From: CAYRZF01 sp964428805
Lineage (GTDB): Bacteria; Methylomirabilota; Methylomirabilia; Rokubacteriales; CSP1-6
Direction: 5' to 3'
Assembly: GCA_964428805.1 (NCBI GenBank)
Contig: CAYRZF010000089.1
Location: 1-8,158, forward strand
Length of the DNA: 8,158 nt
Position numbers and translations under genes: made by a program. This document shows, piece by piece, positions 1-7,721 of this stretch (within the stretch, counting starts at the first letter, position 1; each line of letters starts with the position of its first letter). The notes beneath the pieces are model-generated. The model was not told the origin of the DNA and searched no databases. It was given only the letters and a program-made list of their open reading frames with translations.

Positions 1-707
<707 letters not shown>

Positions 708-740
708 TGCCGGCCGGAGGTGCAGGCGGGGTGAGCAGCG

Positions 741-921
741 TCAGCGCGGGGGCTCGTAGGCGCAGAGCGGATCGGAGCCGAGCGGGTCGTCGGTGGCCGC
801 GTAGGCGCGGGCGCGGGAGCCGCCGCAGATCGCCCGGAACTCACAGCGCCCGCACCTGCCGCCGAAGTATTGCGGCACCCTGAAGGCGCGGAAGAGGGCC
901 TCGCTGTGGGAGGGGGTCTCT
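741..921 (-). pseudogene. Truncated radical SAM/SPASM gene: C-terminal SPASM tail only
   Basis: This is a remnant of a second copy of the radical SAM gene that lies at 2129-3226. About 50 residues, from ALFRAFRVPQYF to DPLGSDPLCAYEP, match the C-terminus of that gene at 46 of 50 positions. At DNA level 752-901 matches 2179-2328 at 130 of 150 bases in a hand alignment without gaps. All four cysteines of the SPASM cluster site are kept (CGRC, CGG, LCAYEP), and the frame ends at TGA 741-743. The radical SAM core is entirely missing: similarity stops around 905-915, and the 3' end of the barrel gene follows directly. The frame stays open to about 974, but only by running out of frame through that gene, so the upstream part is not real protein. 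Most differences are silent, so the copy was probably a working gene before it was cut. Confidence 0.8.
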
Positions 922-1758
922 TTAGAACCCTTTCGTGAGGATGACGATGAGGTTGTAGTCGAACTCTTTGGCACTCGTCACGGGAAGCTGGATCCCGCCC
1001 CGGAGATTCCAGCCCTTCGCGGGCTCGACGCTGATGCCCGGGGTCAGATAGAGCTGCACCCGCTCCTTCAGCTCTTCGTCTCCCCTGACTCTCGTCACAC
1101 TGTTCAGCTCAAGGATCAACCCCAGCCGCTCGAGGAGGGAGTAGGTCGCCGTCAGGTTGGCGGTGACCGTCTGCGCCTTGTCCGGCCGCACCCGGGGTTC
1201 GCCCTCCTCTTCCGGCTCGACGCTTCGAGGCACGTTGAGCTGCCAGCTGTAGAAGGCGTCGGCCTGAAGGCTCACCGGACCGAACACTTTGCCGGCGGCC
1301 ACGAAGGGGGCGACGGCAAACTCGCCCCCCAGCTCCCGCCGTTCGCTCCCCGTCGGGAAGGTCAGCTTGAGGCCTCCCGAGAGGGCGAACTGACGCGCGG
1401 GAAGAAGCAGGGGGGCATATTTGACCATCAGACTGACATCGCCGAACCCCGCGACGGTGGGCTCGGTGTCCCTCGGGTCGCGGATGTTGAACGGGACCGC
1501 CAGCTTGAGTCCAAACCATGGGACCGGAGCGTACTGGAGGCTACTCAAGGCCAGCCCGTAAGTCCGCTCCGTCCGAGATTTGGAGGTCGTGAACGTGCCC
1601 TCCACCTCGGTCGCCGGTGTGGCCCCCTCGGTGACCAGGGTGGAGGGCAGACTGACCTCCTCGGCCTTCTCCTCCTCCCCGCGAGCGAGGGCGGGGAGAG
1701 CGGCGCTCAGACCCATTATGATGAGCCCCACGACCGCGATTCCTTTCACCCTACTCAT
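922..1758 (-). CDS. Predicted outer-membrane beta-barrel, phenol-degradation MetA-type transporter family
   Basis: This is a 278-residue protein read from ATG at 1758; a GTG one codon earlier is the alternative start, and neither has a clear Shine-Dalgarno. A Sec signal peptide is visible: basic start (MSRVKG), hydrophobic core to about residue 22, and a probable cleavage after ALA at 23-25. The mature part has alternating short amphipathic strands, including GDVSLMVKYAP (106-116) and LTFPTGSERRELG (132-144), and ends in phenylalanine (ILTKGF), the usual C-terminal signal for barrel insertion. The strand pattern and the GD.SL..KY and FPTGS motifs resemble the Pfam family named after the meta-cleavage phenol pathway (PF13557); such proteins are annotated as transporters, but the substrate is usually unknown. 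An acidic loop (EPEEEGEP, 181-188) probably faces outside. It lies 33 bases after the ethylbenzene-dehydrogenase-like remnant and was probably in its operon. Confidence 0.75.
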   Translation of the reverse strand: MSRVKGIAVVGLIIMGLSAALPALARGEEEKAEEVSLPSTLVTEGATPATEVEGTFTTSKSRTERTYGLALSSLQYAPVPWFGLKLAVPFNIRDPRDTEPTVAGFGDVSLMVKYAPLLLPARQFALSGGLKLTFPTGSERRELGGEFAVAPFVAAGKVFGPVSLQADAFYSWQLNVPRSVEPEEEGEPRVRPDKAQTVTANLTATYSLLERLGLILELNSVTRVRGDEELKERVQLYLTPGISVEPAKGWNLRGGIQLPVTSAKEFDYNLIVILTKGF

Positions 1759-1791
1759 CACGCCCGTTCGCGAGCGCTCGGCGAAGACGCT

Positions 1792-2091
1792 CTAGCGGAA
1801 GACCAGCGCCAACACGTCAGAGAAGCTGTGGTCGATGGCCTCCGCATTGTCGAAGACCGAAATCCCGAAGTGGTAGGTCTTCCTGGGCTCGAAGACCACG
1901 TCGATCTTGTTCCCGTCCTTGACCGCGTTGGGGCCCGGGTTGAGGGCCCGCGACATCTCCAGGGTCCAAACGCCGTTCAGCCACCGCCCGTAGGCCCTGA
2001 TGTCGGCGTTGGACCCGGTGGGTTCCCCTCCGGGCCCGGCCATCGCACAGTTCCCACCGACGAAGTAGGGCCACGCCCTGCGCCCTGAGAA
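1792..2091 (-). pseudogene. C-terminal remnant of an ethylbenzene-dehydrogenase-like (EB_dh) domain protein
   Basis: The frame is open for 99 residues between TAG at 2092-2094 and the stop TAG at 1792-1794. It contains YGRWLNGVWTLEMSRAL, then DVVFEPRKTYHFGISVFDN and a final DHSFSDVLALVF. This order (W-nGvWtlE-R, then DV-F--g--Y-FgiaVfDn, then H) is how the C-terminal third of the EB_dh domain (PF09459) ends; the family includes heme-binding gamma subunits of ethylbenzene and related dehydrogenases. Full members are at least twice this long and carry a signal peptide, and neither the N-terminal half nor a signal peptide is here. The in-frame ATG at 2043 would give 83 residues but has no good ribosome binding site and cuts into the conserved part. 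I read it as a broken gene joined to DNA just downstream of the radical SAM gene. A short expressed protein cannot be excluded. Confidence 0.55.
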
Positions 2092-2128
2092 CTACGCCGA
2101 GGAGCGTGGGAGACCGACCGCCACGGCC

Positions 2129-3226
2129 TCACATCACATTCCTTCCGTCTTTGCCTTCAGAAGTCGCTCTAACGCCCGGCTCGTAGGCGCAGAGCGGGTC
2201 CGAACCGAGGGGGTCGTCGGTGGCGGCATAGGCCCGGGCCCGCGAACCGCCGCAGATCGCCCGGAACTCACAGCGTCCGCACTTGCCGCTGAAGTACTGC
2301 GGCACCCGGAGGGCCCGGAACAGCACCTCGTCCCGGTACACCTCCACCGGACTCTGTCGCTTCACGTTACCGACGACCAGCGGGAGGAAGCCCGACGGCT
2401 GGATCTCCCCGGTGTGGGAGATGAACATGATGCCGTTGCCGTCCCGGATCCCGAAGCCGCGCCGGAGCGGGTGGCGCCGGACCTCCTCGGGCGAGCGCCC
2501 CTCAGCCCTGAGGTGCTCGAGCGCCACCCGGCGATAGTGAGGCGCTTCCGTCGTGGTGATCTGAAGCCCGTCCGACCGCGAGCACCACCAGATCCACTGC
2601 AGGAGCGATTCACACTCGCCCGGTGCCAGCTGTCCCAGCACCCGCCCGCGACCGACCGAGATCAGGAAGAAGAGACTCCACCGCTGGGCGCCGAGGGATG
2701 ACACGAGGCGGTGGATGGCCGGGAGATCATCGAGCGTCTCGGTCGTCACCAGCGTGTTGATCTGAAGGGGGATGCCTGAGTCCAGGATGTCACGCGCAGC
2801 GTCCAAGGTGAGCCCGAAGGTCCCCGGGACGCCGCGGAGGCCATCGTGTCGCTCGGGGTTCGAGCCGTCCAGGCTGAGCGACATCGCCCCAACGCCGGCC
2901 GCCTTCAGCGCCCAGATCTTCCCGCGCGTCAAGAGAGCGGTGGCGCTGGGGGCCACCGAGACCGGCAGCCCCGCGGCCACCCCATGCTTGGCGAGCGCGA
3001 GAAAGTCGGGCCGCTTCAACGCATCGCCACCCGTGAGGATCACGTGGGGAGCCGGGGTGCCGAACTCCGCCAACTGGTCGAGGAGCCGGAATCCCTCAAT
3101 CGTCGTCAGCTCCTCGGGGTCGCGGTTGGGTATAGCTTCGGCCCGACAGTGGCGACAGGCAAGGTCGCAGGCTCGCGTCAGCTCCCAATAGACCCGAAGC
3201 GGCGCCTCGGCGAAGACAAAGCTCAT
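2129..3226 (-). CDS. Radical SAM/SPASM domain protein (TIGR04053-like, related to NirJ/AhbD)
   Basis: This is a 365-residue iron-sulfur enzyme that should cleave S-adenosylmethionine to start radical chemistry; the substrate is unknown. The radical SAM motif CDLACRHC gives cysteines 20, 24 and 27 for the 4Fe-4S cluster, preceded by WELTRA, and LTGGDAL (65-70) is the SAM-binding GGE-like motif. SLSLDGSNPERHDGLRGVPG (116-135), QINTLVT and TTEAPHYRR follow. The C-terminal SPASM/twitch region has cysteines 316, 319, 325 and 346 (CX2CX5CX20C) for an auxiliary cluster. The arrangement resembles the family TIGR04053, whose relatives act in heme or heme d1 synthesis. The start at 3226 is chosen because its ATG overlaps the gltA stop (ATGA) and begins right at the conserved core; a longer frame reaching 3331 lies inside gltA. 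No clear Shine-Dalgarno is seen, which fits translational coupling. A 15-residue tail after CAYEP is absent from the truncated copy. Confidence 0.88.
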   Translation of the reverse strand: MSFVFAEAPLRVYWELTRACDLACRHCRAEAIPNRDPEELTTIEGFRLLDQLAEFGTPAPHVILTGGDALKRPDFLALAKHGVAAGLPVSVAPSATALLTRGKIWALKAAGVGAMSLSLDGSNPERHDGLRGVPGTFGLTLDAARDILDSGIPLQINTLVTTETLDDLPAIHRLVSSLGAQRWSLFFLISVGRGRVLGQLAPGECESLLQWIWWCSRSDGLQITTTEAPHYRRVALEHLRAEGRSPEEVRRHPLRRGFGIRDGNGIMFISHTGEIQPSGFLPLVVGNVKRQSPVEVYRDEVLFRALRVPQYFSGKCGRCEFRAICGGSRARAYAATDDPLGSDPLCAYEPGVRATSEGKDGRNVM

Positions 3227-4503
3227 GAGCCGCGCACGTAGTCCCGCTGGGCGGCGCCGAGGTAGATCTGACGGGGACGGGCGATCTTCTGCTCCGGGTC
3301 TCCCCGCATCTCCTGCCACTGAGCCAGCCAACCGGAGGTCCGCGGGATCGCGAAGAGGACCGGGAACATCTCGACGGGGAAGCCCATGGCCTCGTAGATG
3401 AGGCCGGAGTAGAAGTCCACGTTCGGGTAGAGCTTGCGCGAGACGAAGTAGTCATCCTGGAGCGCGATCCGCTCCAGCTCCAGCGCGATGGGCAGGAGCG
3501 GGTTCGGCCGGGTGACGGCGAAGACCTCGTCCGCCATCCGCTTGATGATCTTGGCCCGTGGGTCGTAGTTCTTATACACCCGGTGGCCGAACCCCATCAG
3601 TCGGGTCTTCCCCTCCTTCGCCTGCTTGATGAACTCGGGGATCCGATCCTTGGAGCCGATGGCCCGCAGCATCCTGAGCACTGCCTCGTTCGCGCCGCCG
3701 TGGAGCGGGCCGTAGAGGGCCGCCGCCCCCGCCGCCAGCGCGCAGTAGGGATCCACCTGCGACGACCCCACGCTCCGGACGGCGTTGGTGGAGCAGTTCT
3801 GCTCGTGGTCGGCGTGGAGGATGAAGAGCACCTCCAGCGCCCTCTCCAGCACGGGGTCCGGCTTGTACTGCACCTCCGTCGTCTTGAAGAGCATGTTGAG
3901 GAAGTTTCCCGTATAGCTAAGGTCGTTGTCCGGGTACGCATAGGGCATGCCGAGGGAGTGCCGGTACGCGAAGGCGGCCAGTGTCGGCATCTTGGCGATG
4001 AGCCTCACGATCTGAAGTTTGCGGGTTTCCTGATCCGCGCCGTTCTTGGCCTCGGGGTAAAAGGTCGAAAGCGCGGCCACGGAGGAAATCAGCATCCCCA
4101 TGGCGTGGGCGTCGTGGTGGAAGCCGTCCATGAACTTCTTCAAGTTTTCGTGGATCCAGGTGTGGTGGGTGATCTGCCACGTCCAGTCGGCCAGCTGGGC
4201 TCTCGTCGGGAGCTCACCGTAGAGGACTAGGTACGCCGTTTCCAGGTAGGTGGAATGCTCGGCGAGCTGCTCGATGGGGTAGCCCCGGTAGCGGAGAATC
4301 CCCCTGTCGCCGTCGATGAAGGTAATGGTGCTTCGACAGGAGGCGGTGTTCATGAACGCCGGGTCGTAGCTCATGACACCGAAATCATCCTCGGAGACCT
4401 TGATCTTCCGGAGATCCGTGGCGCGGATGGTTCCGTGCTCGATCGGCACCTCGTAGGTCTTACCGGTGCGGTTGTCGGTGATCGTCAGGCTGTCTTTGCC
4501 CAT
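3223..4503 (-). CDS. gltA: Citrate synthase, GltA (hexameric, type II-like)
   Basis: This enzyme condenses acetyl-CoA with oxaloacetate to citrate, the entry step of the TCA cycle. The 426 residues match the E. coli GltA length. The N-terminal beta domain typical of the NADH-sensitive bacterial type is present (LTITDNRTGKTYEVPIEHGT, 6-25). The catalytic residues are all present: His268 in GPLHGGANEAV, His307 in GFGHRVYKNYDPRAK and Asp363 in YPNVDFYSG, with LHADHEQNCSTNAVR (229-243) also conserved. The start at 4503 is chosen for the strong ribosome binding site at 4510-4518 and family length; a frame reaching 4545 would run through that site. A 177-base gap separates it from aceK, and its stop overlaps the radical SAM start by 4 bases. 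Whether NADH inhibits it cannot be told from this reading. Confidence 0.97.
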   Translation of the reverse strand: MGKDSLTITDNRTGKTYEVPIEHGTIRATDLRKIKVSEDDFGVMSYDPAFMNTASCRSTITFIDGDRGILRYRGYPIEQLAEHSTYLETAYLVLYGELPTRAQLADWTWQITHHTWIHENLKKFMDGFHHDAHAMGMLISSVAALSTFYPEAKNGADQETRKLQIVRLIAKMPTLAAFAYRHSLGMPYAYPDNDLSYTGNFLNMLFKTTEVQYKPDPVLERALEVLFILHADHEQNCSTNAVRSVGSSQVDPYCALAAGAAALYGPLHGGANEAVLRMLRAIGSKDRIPEFIKQAKEGKTRLMGFGHRVYKNYDPRAKIIKRMADEVFAVTRPNPLLPIALELERIALQDDYFVSRKLYPNVDFYSGLIYEAMGFPVEMFPVLFAIPRTSGWLAQWQEMRGDPEQKIARPRQIYLGAAQRDYVRGS

Positions 4504-4509
4504 GGGAAG

Positions 4510-4518
4510 CCTCCTTTT
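4510..4518 (-). promoter_or_regulatory. Ribosome binding site of gltA
   Basis: On the minus strand the bases read AAAAGGAGG, ending 6 bases before the ATG at 4503. This is a near-perfect Shine-Dalgarno and fixes the gltA start, excluding the in-frame start 42 bases further upstream. Confidence 0.85.
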
Positions 4519-4536
4519 CCCTTTTCGGTATGAGCC

Positions 4537-4552
4537 TGCAAGCAAAATGCCG
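4537..4552 (-). promoter_or_regulatory. Candidate sigma-54 (-24/-12) promoter of gltA
   Basis: On the minus strand the bases read CGGCATTTTGCTTGCA. Against the sigma-54 consensus TGGCAC-N5-TTGCA this keeps GGCA and TTGCA with the exact 5-base spacing, so the invariant GG and GC are placed correctly. Transcription would begin near 4526, giving a leader of about 23 bases that contains the gltA ribosome binding site. The match was found by eye; no activator site was identified, and a vegetative promoter in the same AT-richer stretch (4521-4600) is also possible. Confidence 0.4.
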
Positions 4553-4618
4553 GACTCTTTCCAGCAAAGAACGCCGGAAAATCAAATGGATATACTTGGC
4601 CATGGCGGGGAGTGGGTA

Positions 4619-4680
4619 GAGGCTCGCCGCCTCATGCGGGGCGCTGCCGCCCCACTTCCCCGGCGCTGGCCTGAGCCTCC
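4619..4680 (-). other. Hairpin cluster downstream of aceK (possible weak terminator or attenuator)
   Basis: Two perfect stems lie just after the aceK stop: ggggcg/cgcccc (4638-4643 with 4648-4653, 4-base loop) and gaggc/gcctc (4619-4623 with 4629-4633). A third pairing, gaggctc (4619-4625) with gagcctc (4673-4679), competes with the second stem. No run of U follows, so this is not a standard intrinsic terminator. It could slow or attenuate read-through from icd-aceK into gltA, or protect the upstream message from 3' decay. GC-rich DNA yields such stems easily. Confidence 0.35.
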
Positions 4681-6435
4681 CTAACCGCCGCCGCCGGCCT
4701 CCCAGCCGGGGCGCAGGCGCCGACTCTCCCGATAGGGGAAGATGTCCATGACTTCGCCCGCGGTATGCCGCGCTTGCATCTTTCGCCAGAAGCCTGGGCT
4801 CAACAGGTCGCGATGCGCCCGGAGAAAGACCTCGCGCACGTTCCCCTGCAGCCCCATGAAGGTGATAAATTCCTCGGGAAAGAGATCGCCGTCGCCCACA
4901 TAAAACCACGGTTCTGATGCGAGTTCCTCGTCCAGGTCCCGCGGCTGCGGCATGTCGCGAAAGTTACAATCCATCAGCGAACAGAGCTCATCGTAATCGT
5001 AGAACGCCACACGCCCGTGCCGGGTGACGCCGAAGTTCTTCAGTAACAGATCGCCCGGAAAAATGTTCGTCGCCGCCAGATCTTTGATCGCTTGGCCGTA
5101 CTCAAGCGCCGCGGCGGCGCCGGCGGGTTCCTTCGCCTCTCGGAGATACAGGTTGAGCGGCGTCATCCGCCTTTGCGTGTAAAGATGCTTGATGACCACT
5201 TGCCCGTCTCCGACGGACACGCTGTCGGCCGCCGTCTCTATCAGCTCCGCCAGCAACGCATCCGAAAACCGATCTCGGGCAAACGCCAGATGCTCAAATT
5301 CCTGCGCGTCTGCCAGGCGGCCGGCCCGATCGTGGTTGAACACCAGTTGATACTTTTTCAGCACGTCCCGGCGCGTCGTGGTTTTCGGGAACGGAATCTT
5401 GTCGCGTATCACCTTGAAAACGACATCGTACGACGGCAGCGTGAACACCACCATCACCATGCCCGGATCGCCGGGGGCGATCTCAAATTTATCCGAGGAG
5501 CGCTCGAGATGGCGGAGCAGATCTCGGTATAGTTCGGTCTTGCCGTGCTTGTTGTAGCCCAGCGCGATATACAATTCGGCGATGCGCTTCAGAGGCATGA
5601 TGGACTTCAAGAACTGAATCACGTCGTGCGGCCGTTCCACTTCGACGTGAAAGTAGGAGTGGGTGAAGCTAAACACAATGCTGACTTCGTCCTCGGTCAG
5701 CAGCGCGGTATCCACGACAATGCCCTGACCCGTATTGAGCAGGGCGAACGCAAGCGGCACGAGCCGGTTCCCGCCACGGATTCTCCCGATGAGATACGCG
5801 CCCTTGTTCCGGTAAAAAACCGCCTTGAGGACTTCGATCACCTCGATGGGGTGCTCCCCTGCCACGACCTGCCACTGTGCCTCGATTTCAGCCGCCCCCC
5901 GTCGGGCGTCGAGGTCGATGTCCTGATGCGCCACTGAGAAGGAATAATCCGCCAGTATGTCCTTGACCAGCGCCGGGATCGACCCGCGCCAGACATACGT
6001 CCGATACACCGGTTCGTCCGGCGGCGAGGGGGGCGCGTCGAAGTCCGAGTCCACGTATTCAATTTTCGGATCCACGCCCACCGTGGCGAAAATCCGCCGG
6101 GTGACCGAATTGAAGAAGGTTTCCGCGAGCTCGAAATCCGGGCGGCGGGAAATCGACTGGGTGTACGCAGCTTTCATTTGCGCCCAGACCGTCCGATCCT
6201 GCGTGTCCTCACCGACGATCTGGCGGACGTCAGAGATGATCTGCGTGACCACGCGGGGGTACAAGTCCAGGCGTTCCCGCGCGTCCTGCTGCATCCCGAG
6301 CCACTCCTGATGTTCGAAGCGGGATCGGGCACGACGCGTGACCTCCTTGAATTCCCGCTGGTAGGTCTCGAACGCGTGCCGCATCGCGTCGGCGCAGCGC
6401 TGAGGCAGGGAGTGGTTCCCGTGCTCAGGACGCAT
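4681..6435 (-). CDS. aceK: Isocitrate dehydrogenase kinase/phosphatase AceK
   Basis: This bifunctional enzyme phosphorylates isocitrate dehydrogenase on its active-site serine to switch it off, and removes the phosphate to switch it on, thereby sharing isocitrate between the TCA cycle and the glyoxylate shunt. The 584 residues match the family length (578 in E. coli). The N-terminal regulatory half (to about 310) includes FFNSVTRRIFATVGVDP (107-123). The kinase-like half shows the glycine loop APGDPGMVMVVFTLPSYD (320-337), Lys341 in VFKVIRD, KYQLVFNHDRAGRLADAQE (361-379), RRMTPLNLYL (422-431), FPGDLLLKNFGVTRHGR (459-475) with Asp462, Lys466 and Asn467, and YDYDE (479-483) with Asp480 and Asp482. 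All expected catalytic positions are present. The gene starts 3 bases after the icd stop with no clear ribosome binding site, suggesting coupling. Sampled stretches look less GC-rich than most neighbours. Confidence 0.97.
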   Translation of the reverse strand: MRPEHGNHSLPQRCADAMRHAFETYQREFKEVTRRARSRFEHQEWLGMQQDARERLDLYPRVVTQIISDVRQIVGEDTQDRTVWAQMKAAYTQSISRRPDFELAETFFNSVTRRIFATVGVDPKIEYVDSDFDAPPSPPDEPVYRTYVWRGSIPALVKDILADYSFSVAHQDIDLDARRGAAEIEAQWQVVAGEHPIEVIEVLKAVFYRNKGAYLIGRIRGGNRLVPLAFALLNTGQGIVVDTALLTEDEVSIVFSFTHSYFHVEVERPHDVIQFLKSIMPLKRIAELYIALGYNKHGKTELYRDLLRHLERSSDKFEIAPGDPGMVMVVFTLPSYDVVFKVIRDKIPFPKTTTRRDVLKKYQLVFNHDRAGRLADAQEFEHLAFARDRFSDALLAELIETAADSVSVGDGQVVIKHLYTQRRMTPLNLYLREAKEPAGAAAALEYGQAIKDLAATNIFPGDLLLKNFGVTRHGRVAFYDYDELCSLMDCNFRDMPQPRDLDEELASEPWFYVGDGDLFPEEFITFMGLQGNVREVFLRAHRDLLSPGFWRKMQARHTAGEVMDIFPYRESRRLRPGWEAGGGG

Positions 6436-6438
6436 GCG

Positions 6439-7713
6439 TCACATGTGAGCGATCACGGCGTCTCCGAACTCCGAGCATTTCACTTCCTTCGCCCCCTCCA
6501 TCAGCCGCGCGAAGTCGTAGGTGACGGTCTTGCTCCCGATTGCGCCATCCACGCCCTTGACGATCAGGTCGGCGGCTTCGGTCCAGCCCATGTAGCGCAG
6601 CATCATCTCGCCGGAGAGCACGAGCGAGCCGGGGTTCACCTTGTCGAGATTGGCGTACTTGGGCGCGGTGCCGTGCGTCGCCTCGAACACGGCGTGGCCA
6701 GTAGCGTAGTTGATGTTGCCGCCCGGCGCAATGCCGATCCCGCCGACCTGCGCCGCCAGCGCGTCCGACAGATAGTCACCGTTCAAGTTCAGGGTCGCGA
6801 TCACGTCGAACTCATCCGGCCGGGTCAGTACCTGCTGGAGCGTGATGTCGGCGATGGCGTCCTTCACCAGCAGTTTGCCCGCCGCCACCTCGCCCTTTTG
6901 CTCAGCGTTAGCCCTCTCTTCGCCCTTCTTCGCTTTCGTGCGCTCCCACTGATCCCAGGTGTACACCCTGTCGGCGAACTCGCGCTCGGCCAGCGCGTAG
7001 CCCCAGTTGCGGAACGCGCCCTCGGTGAACTTCATGATGTTGCCCTTGTGGACGAAGGTCACGCTGCGGCGCTTGTTGGCCAGCGCGTACTGGATCGCTG
7101 CCCGGACCAGGCGCTCGCTGCCGTCGCGTGAGACCGGCTTGAGGCCGATGCTCGACGTTTCGGGGAACCGAACCTTCTTGTACATCTGGGGGAAGGTCTC
7201 TTTGAGAAACGCGAGCACCGTTTTCACGTCCTCCGAGCCTTGCTCGAACTCGATGCCGGCGTAGATGTCTTCCGTGTTCTCGCGGAAGATCACCATGTTC
7301 ACCTTCTCCGGATGCTTGACCGGCGAGGGCACGCCCTTGAACCAGCGCACCGGCCGCAGGCACACGTACAGGTCGAGGAGCTGGCGCAGCGCGACGTTGA
7401 GCGATCGGATACCGCCGCCGATCGGCGTGGTCAGCGGCCCCTTGATGCCCACGAGATACTCGCGGAAGGCTTCGACGGTTTCGTCCGGCAGCCAGGTGTT
7501 GAACTTCTTGAACGCCTTCTCGCCGGCGAACACCTCCATCCACTCGATCTGGCGCTTGCCGCCGTAGGCTTTCTGCGCCGCCGCATCGAACACGCGCACG
7601 CTGGCGGCCCAGATGTCGGGGCCCGTGCCGTCGCCTTCGATGAAGGGGACGATCAGGTGATCGGGCACGCGCAACTTGCCGTTTTGAACGGTGATCTTCT
7701 CTGGGTTGGGCAT
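6439..7713 (-). CDS. icd: NADP-dependent isocitrate dehydrogenase
   Basis: This enzyme oxidises and decarboxylates isocitrate to 2-oxoglutarate, yielding NADPH. It has 424 residues (416 in E. coli). The substrate site is complete: GGIRSLNVALRQ (100-111) with Ser104, the residue AceK phosphorylates, plus Asn106, Arg110, Arg120, Arg144 (FREN), Tyr151, Lys223 (VHKGNIMKFTEG) and the metal-binding Asp313 and Asp317 (NGDYLSDALAAQVGG). NADP rather than NAD preference follows from HGTAPKYA (347-354) with Lys352 and Tyr353, and from Tyr399 and Arg403 (TYDFARLM). A charged segment around 258-280 (RTKAKKGEERANAEQKGE) is slightly longer than in E. coli. The start at 7713 is set by a ribosome binding site 8 bases upstream and by homology starting at once; the longer frame to 7860 is not conserved-looking. 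icd leads a tight pair with aceK. Confidence 0.97.
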   Translation of the reverse strand: MPNPEKITVQNGKLRVPDHLIVPFIEGDGTGPDIWAASVRVFDAAAQKAYGGKRQIEWMEVFAGEKAFKKFNTWLPDETVEAFREYLVGIKGPLTTPIGGGIRSLNVALRQLLDLYVCLRPVRWFKGVPSPVKHPEKVNMVIFRENTEDIYAGIEFEQGSEDVKTVLAFLKETFPQMYKKVRFPETSSIGLKPVSRDGSERLVRAAIQYALANKRRSVTFVHKGNIMKFTEGAFRNWGYALAEREFADRVYTWDQWERTKAKKGEERANAEQKGEVAAGKLLVKDAIADITLQQVLTRPDEFDVIATLNLNGDYLSDALAAQVGGIGIAPGGNINYATGHAVFEATHGTAPKYANLDKVNPGSLVLSGEMMLRYMGWTEAADLIVKGVDGAIGSKTVTYDFARLMEGAKEVKCSEFGDAVIAHM

Positions 7714-7721
7714 GGGTTCAA

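Noticed and set aside
741..974. A 77-residue open frame read as a complete small gene
   Set aside because: Its first 20 or so residues come from out-of-frame reading of the barrel gene's 3' end; only the SPASM tail is homologous to anything here.
2129..3331. Longer radical SAM start giving 400 residues
   Set aside because: The extra 35 residues overlap gltA, are low-complexity (Arg/Pro/Ala) and are unlike the family N-terminus; the ATGA overlap explains the start better.
3583..4230. 215-residue plus-strand open frame antisense to gltA
   Set aside because: It mirrors the conserved gltA coding sequence; no family features of its own.
3223..4545. Longer citrate synthase start
   Set aside because: The extra 14 residues would be encoded by the promoter-like leader and the strong ribosome binding site; family length fits 4503.
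6178..7131. 317-residue plus-strand open frame across the icd-aceK junction
   Set aside because: It is antisense to two certain genes, has no recognisable domain and is typical of shadow frames in GC-rich DNA.
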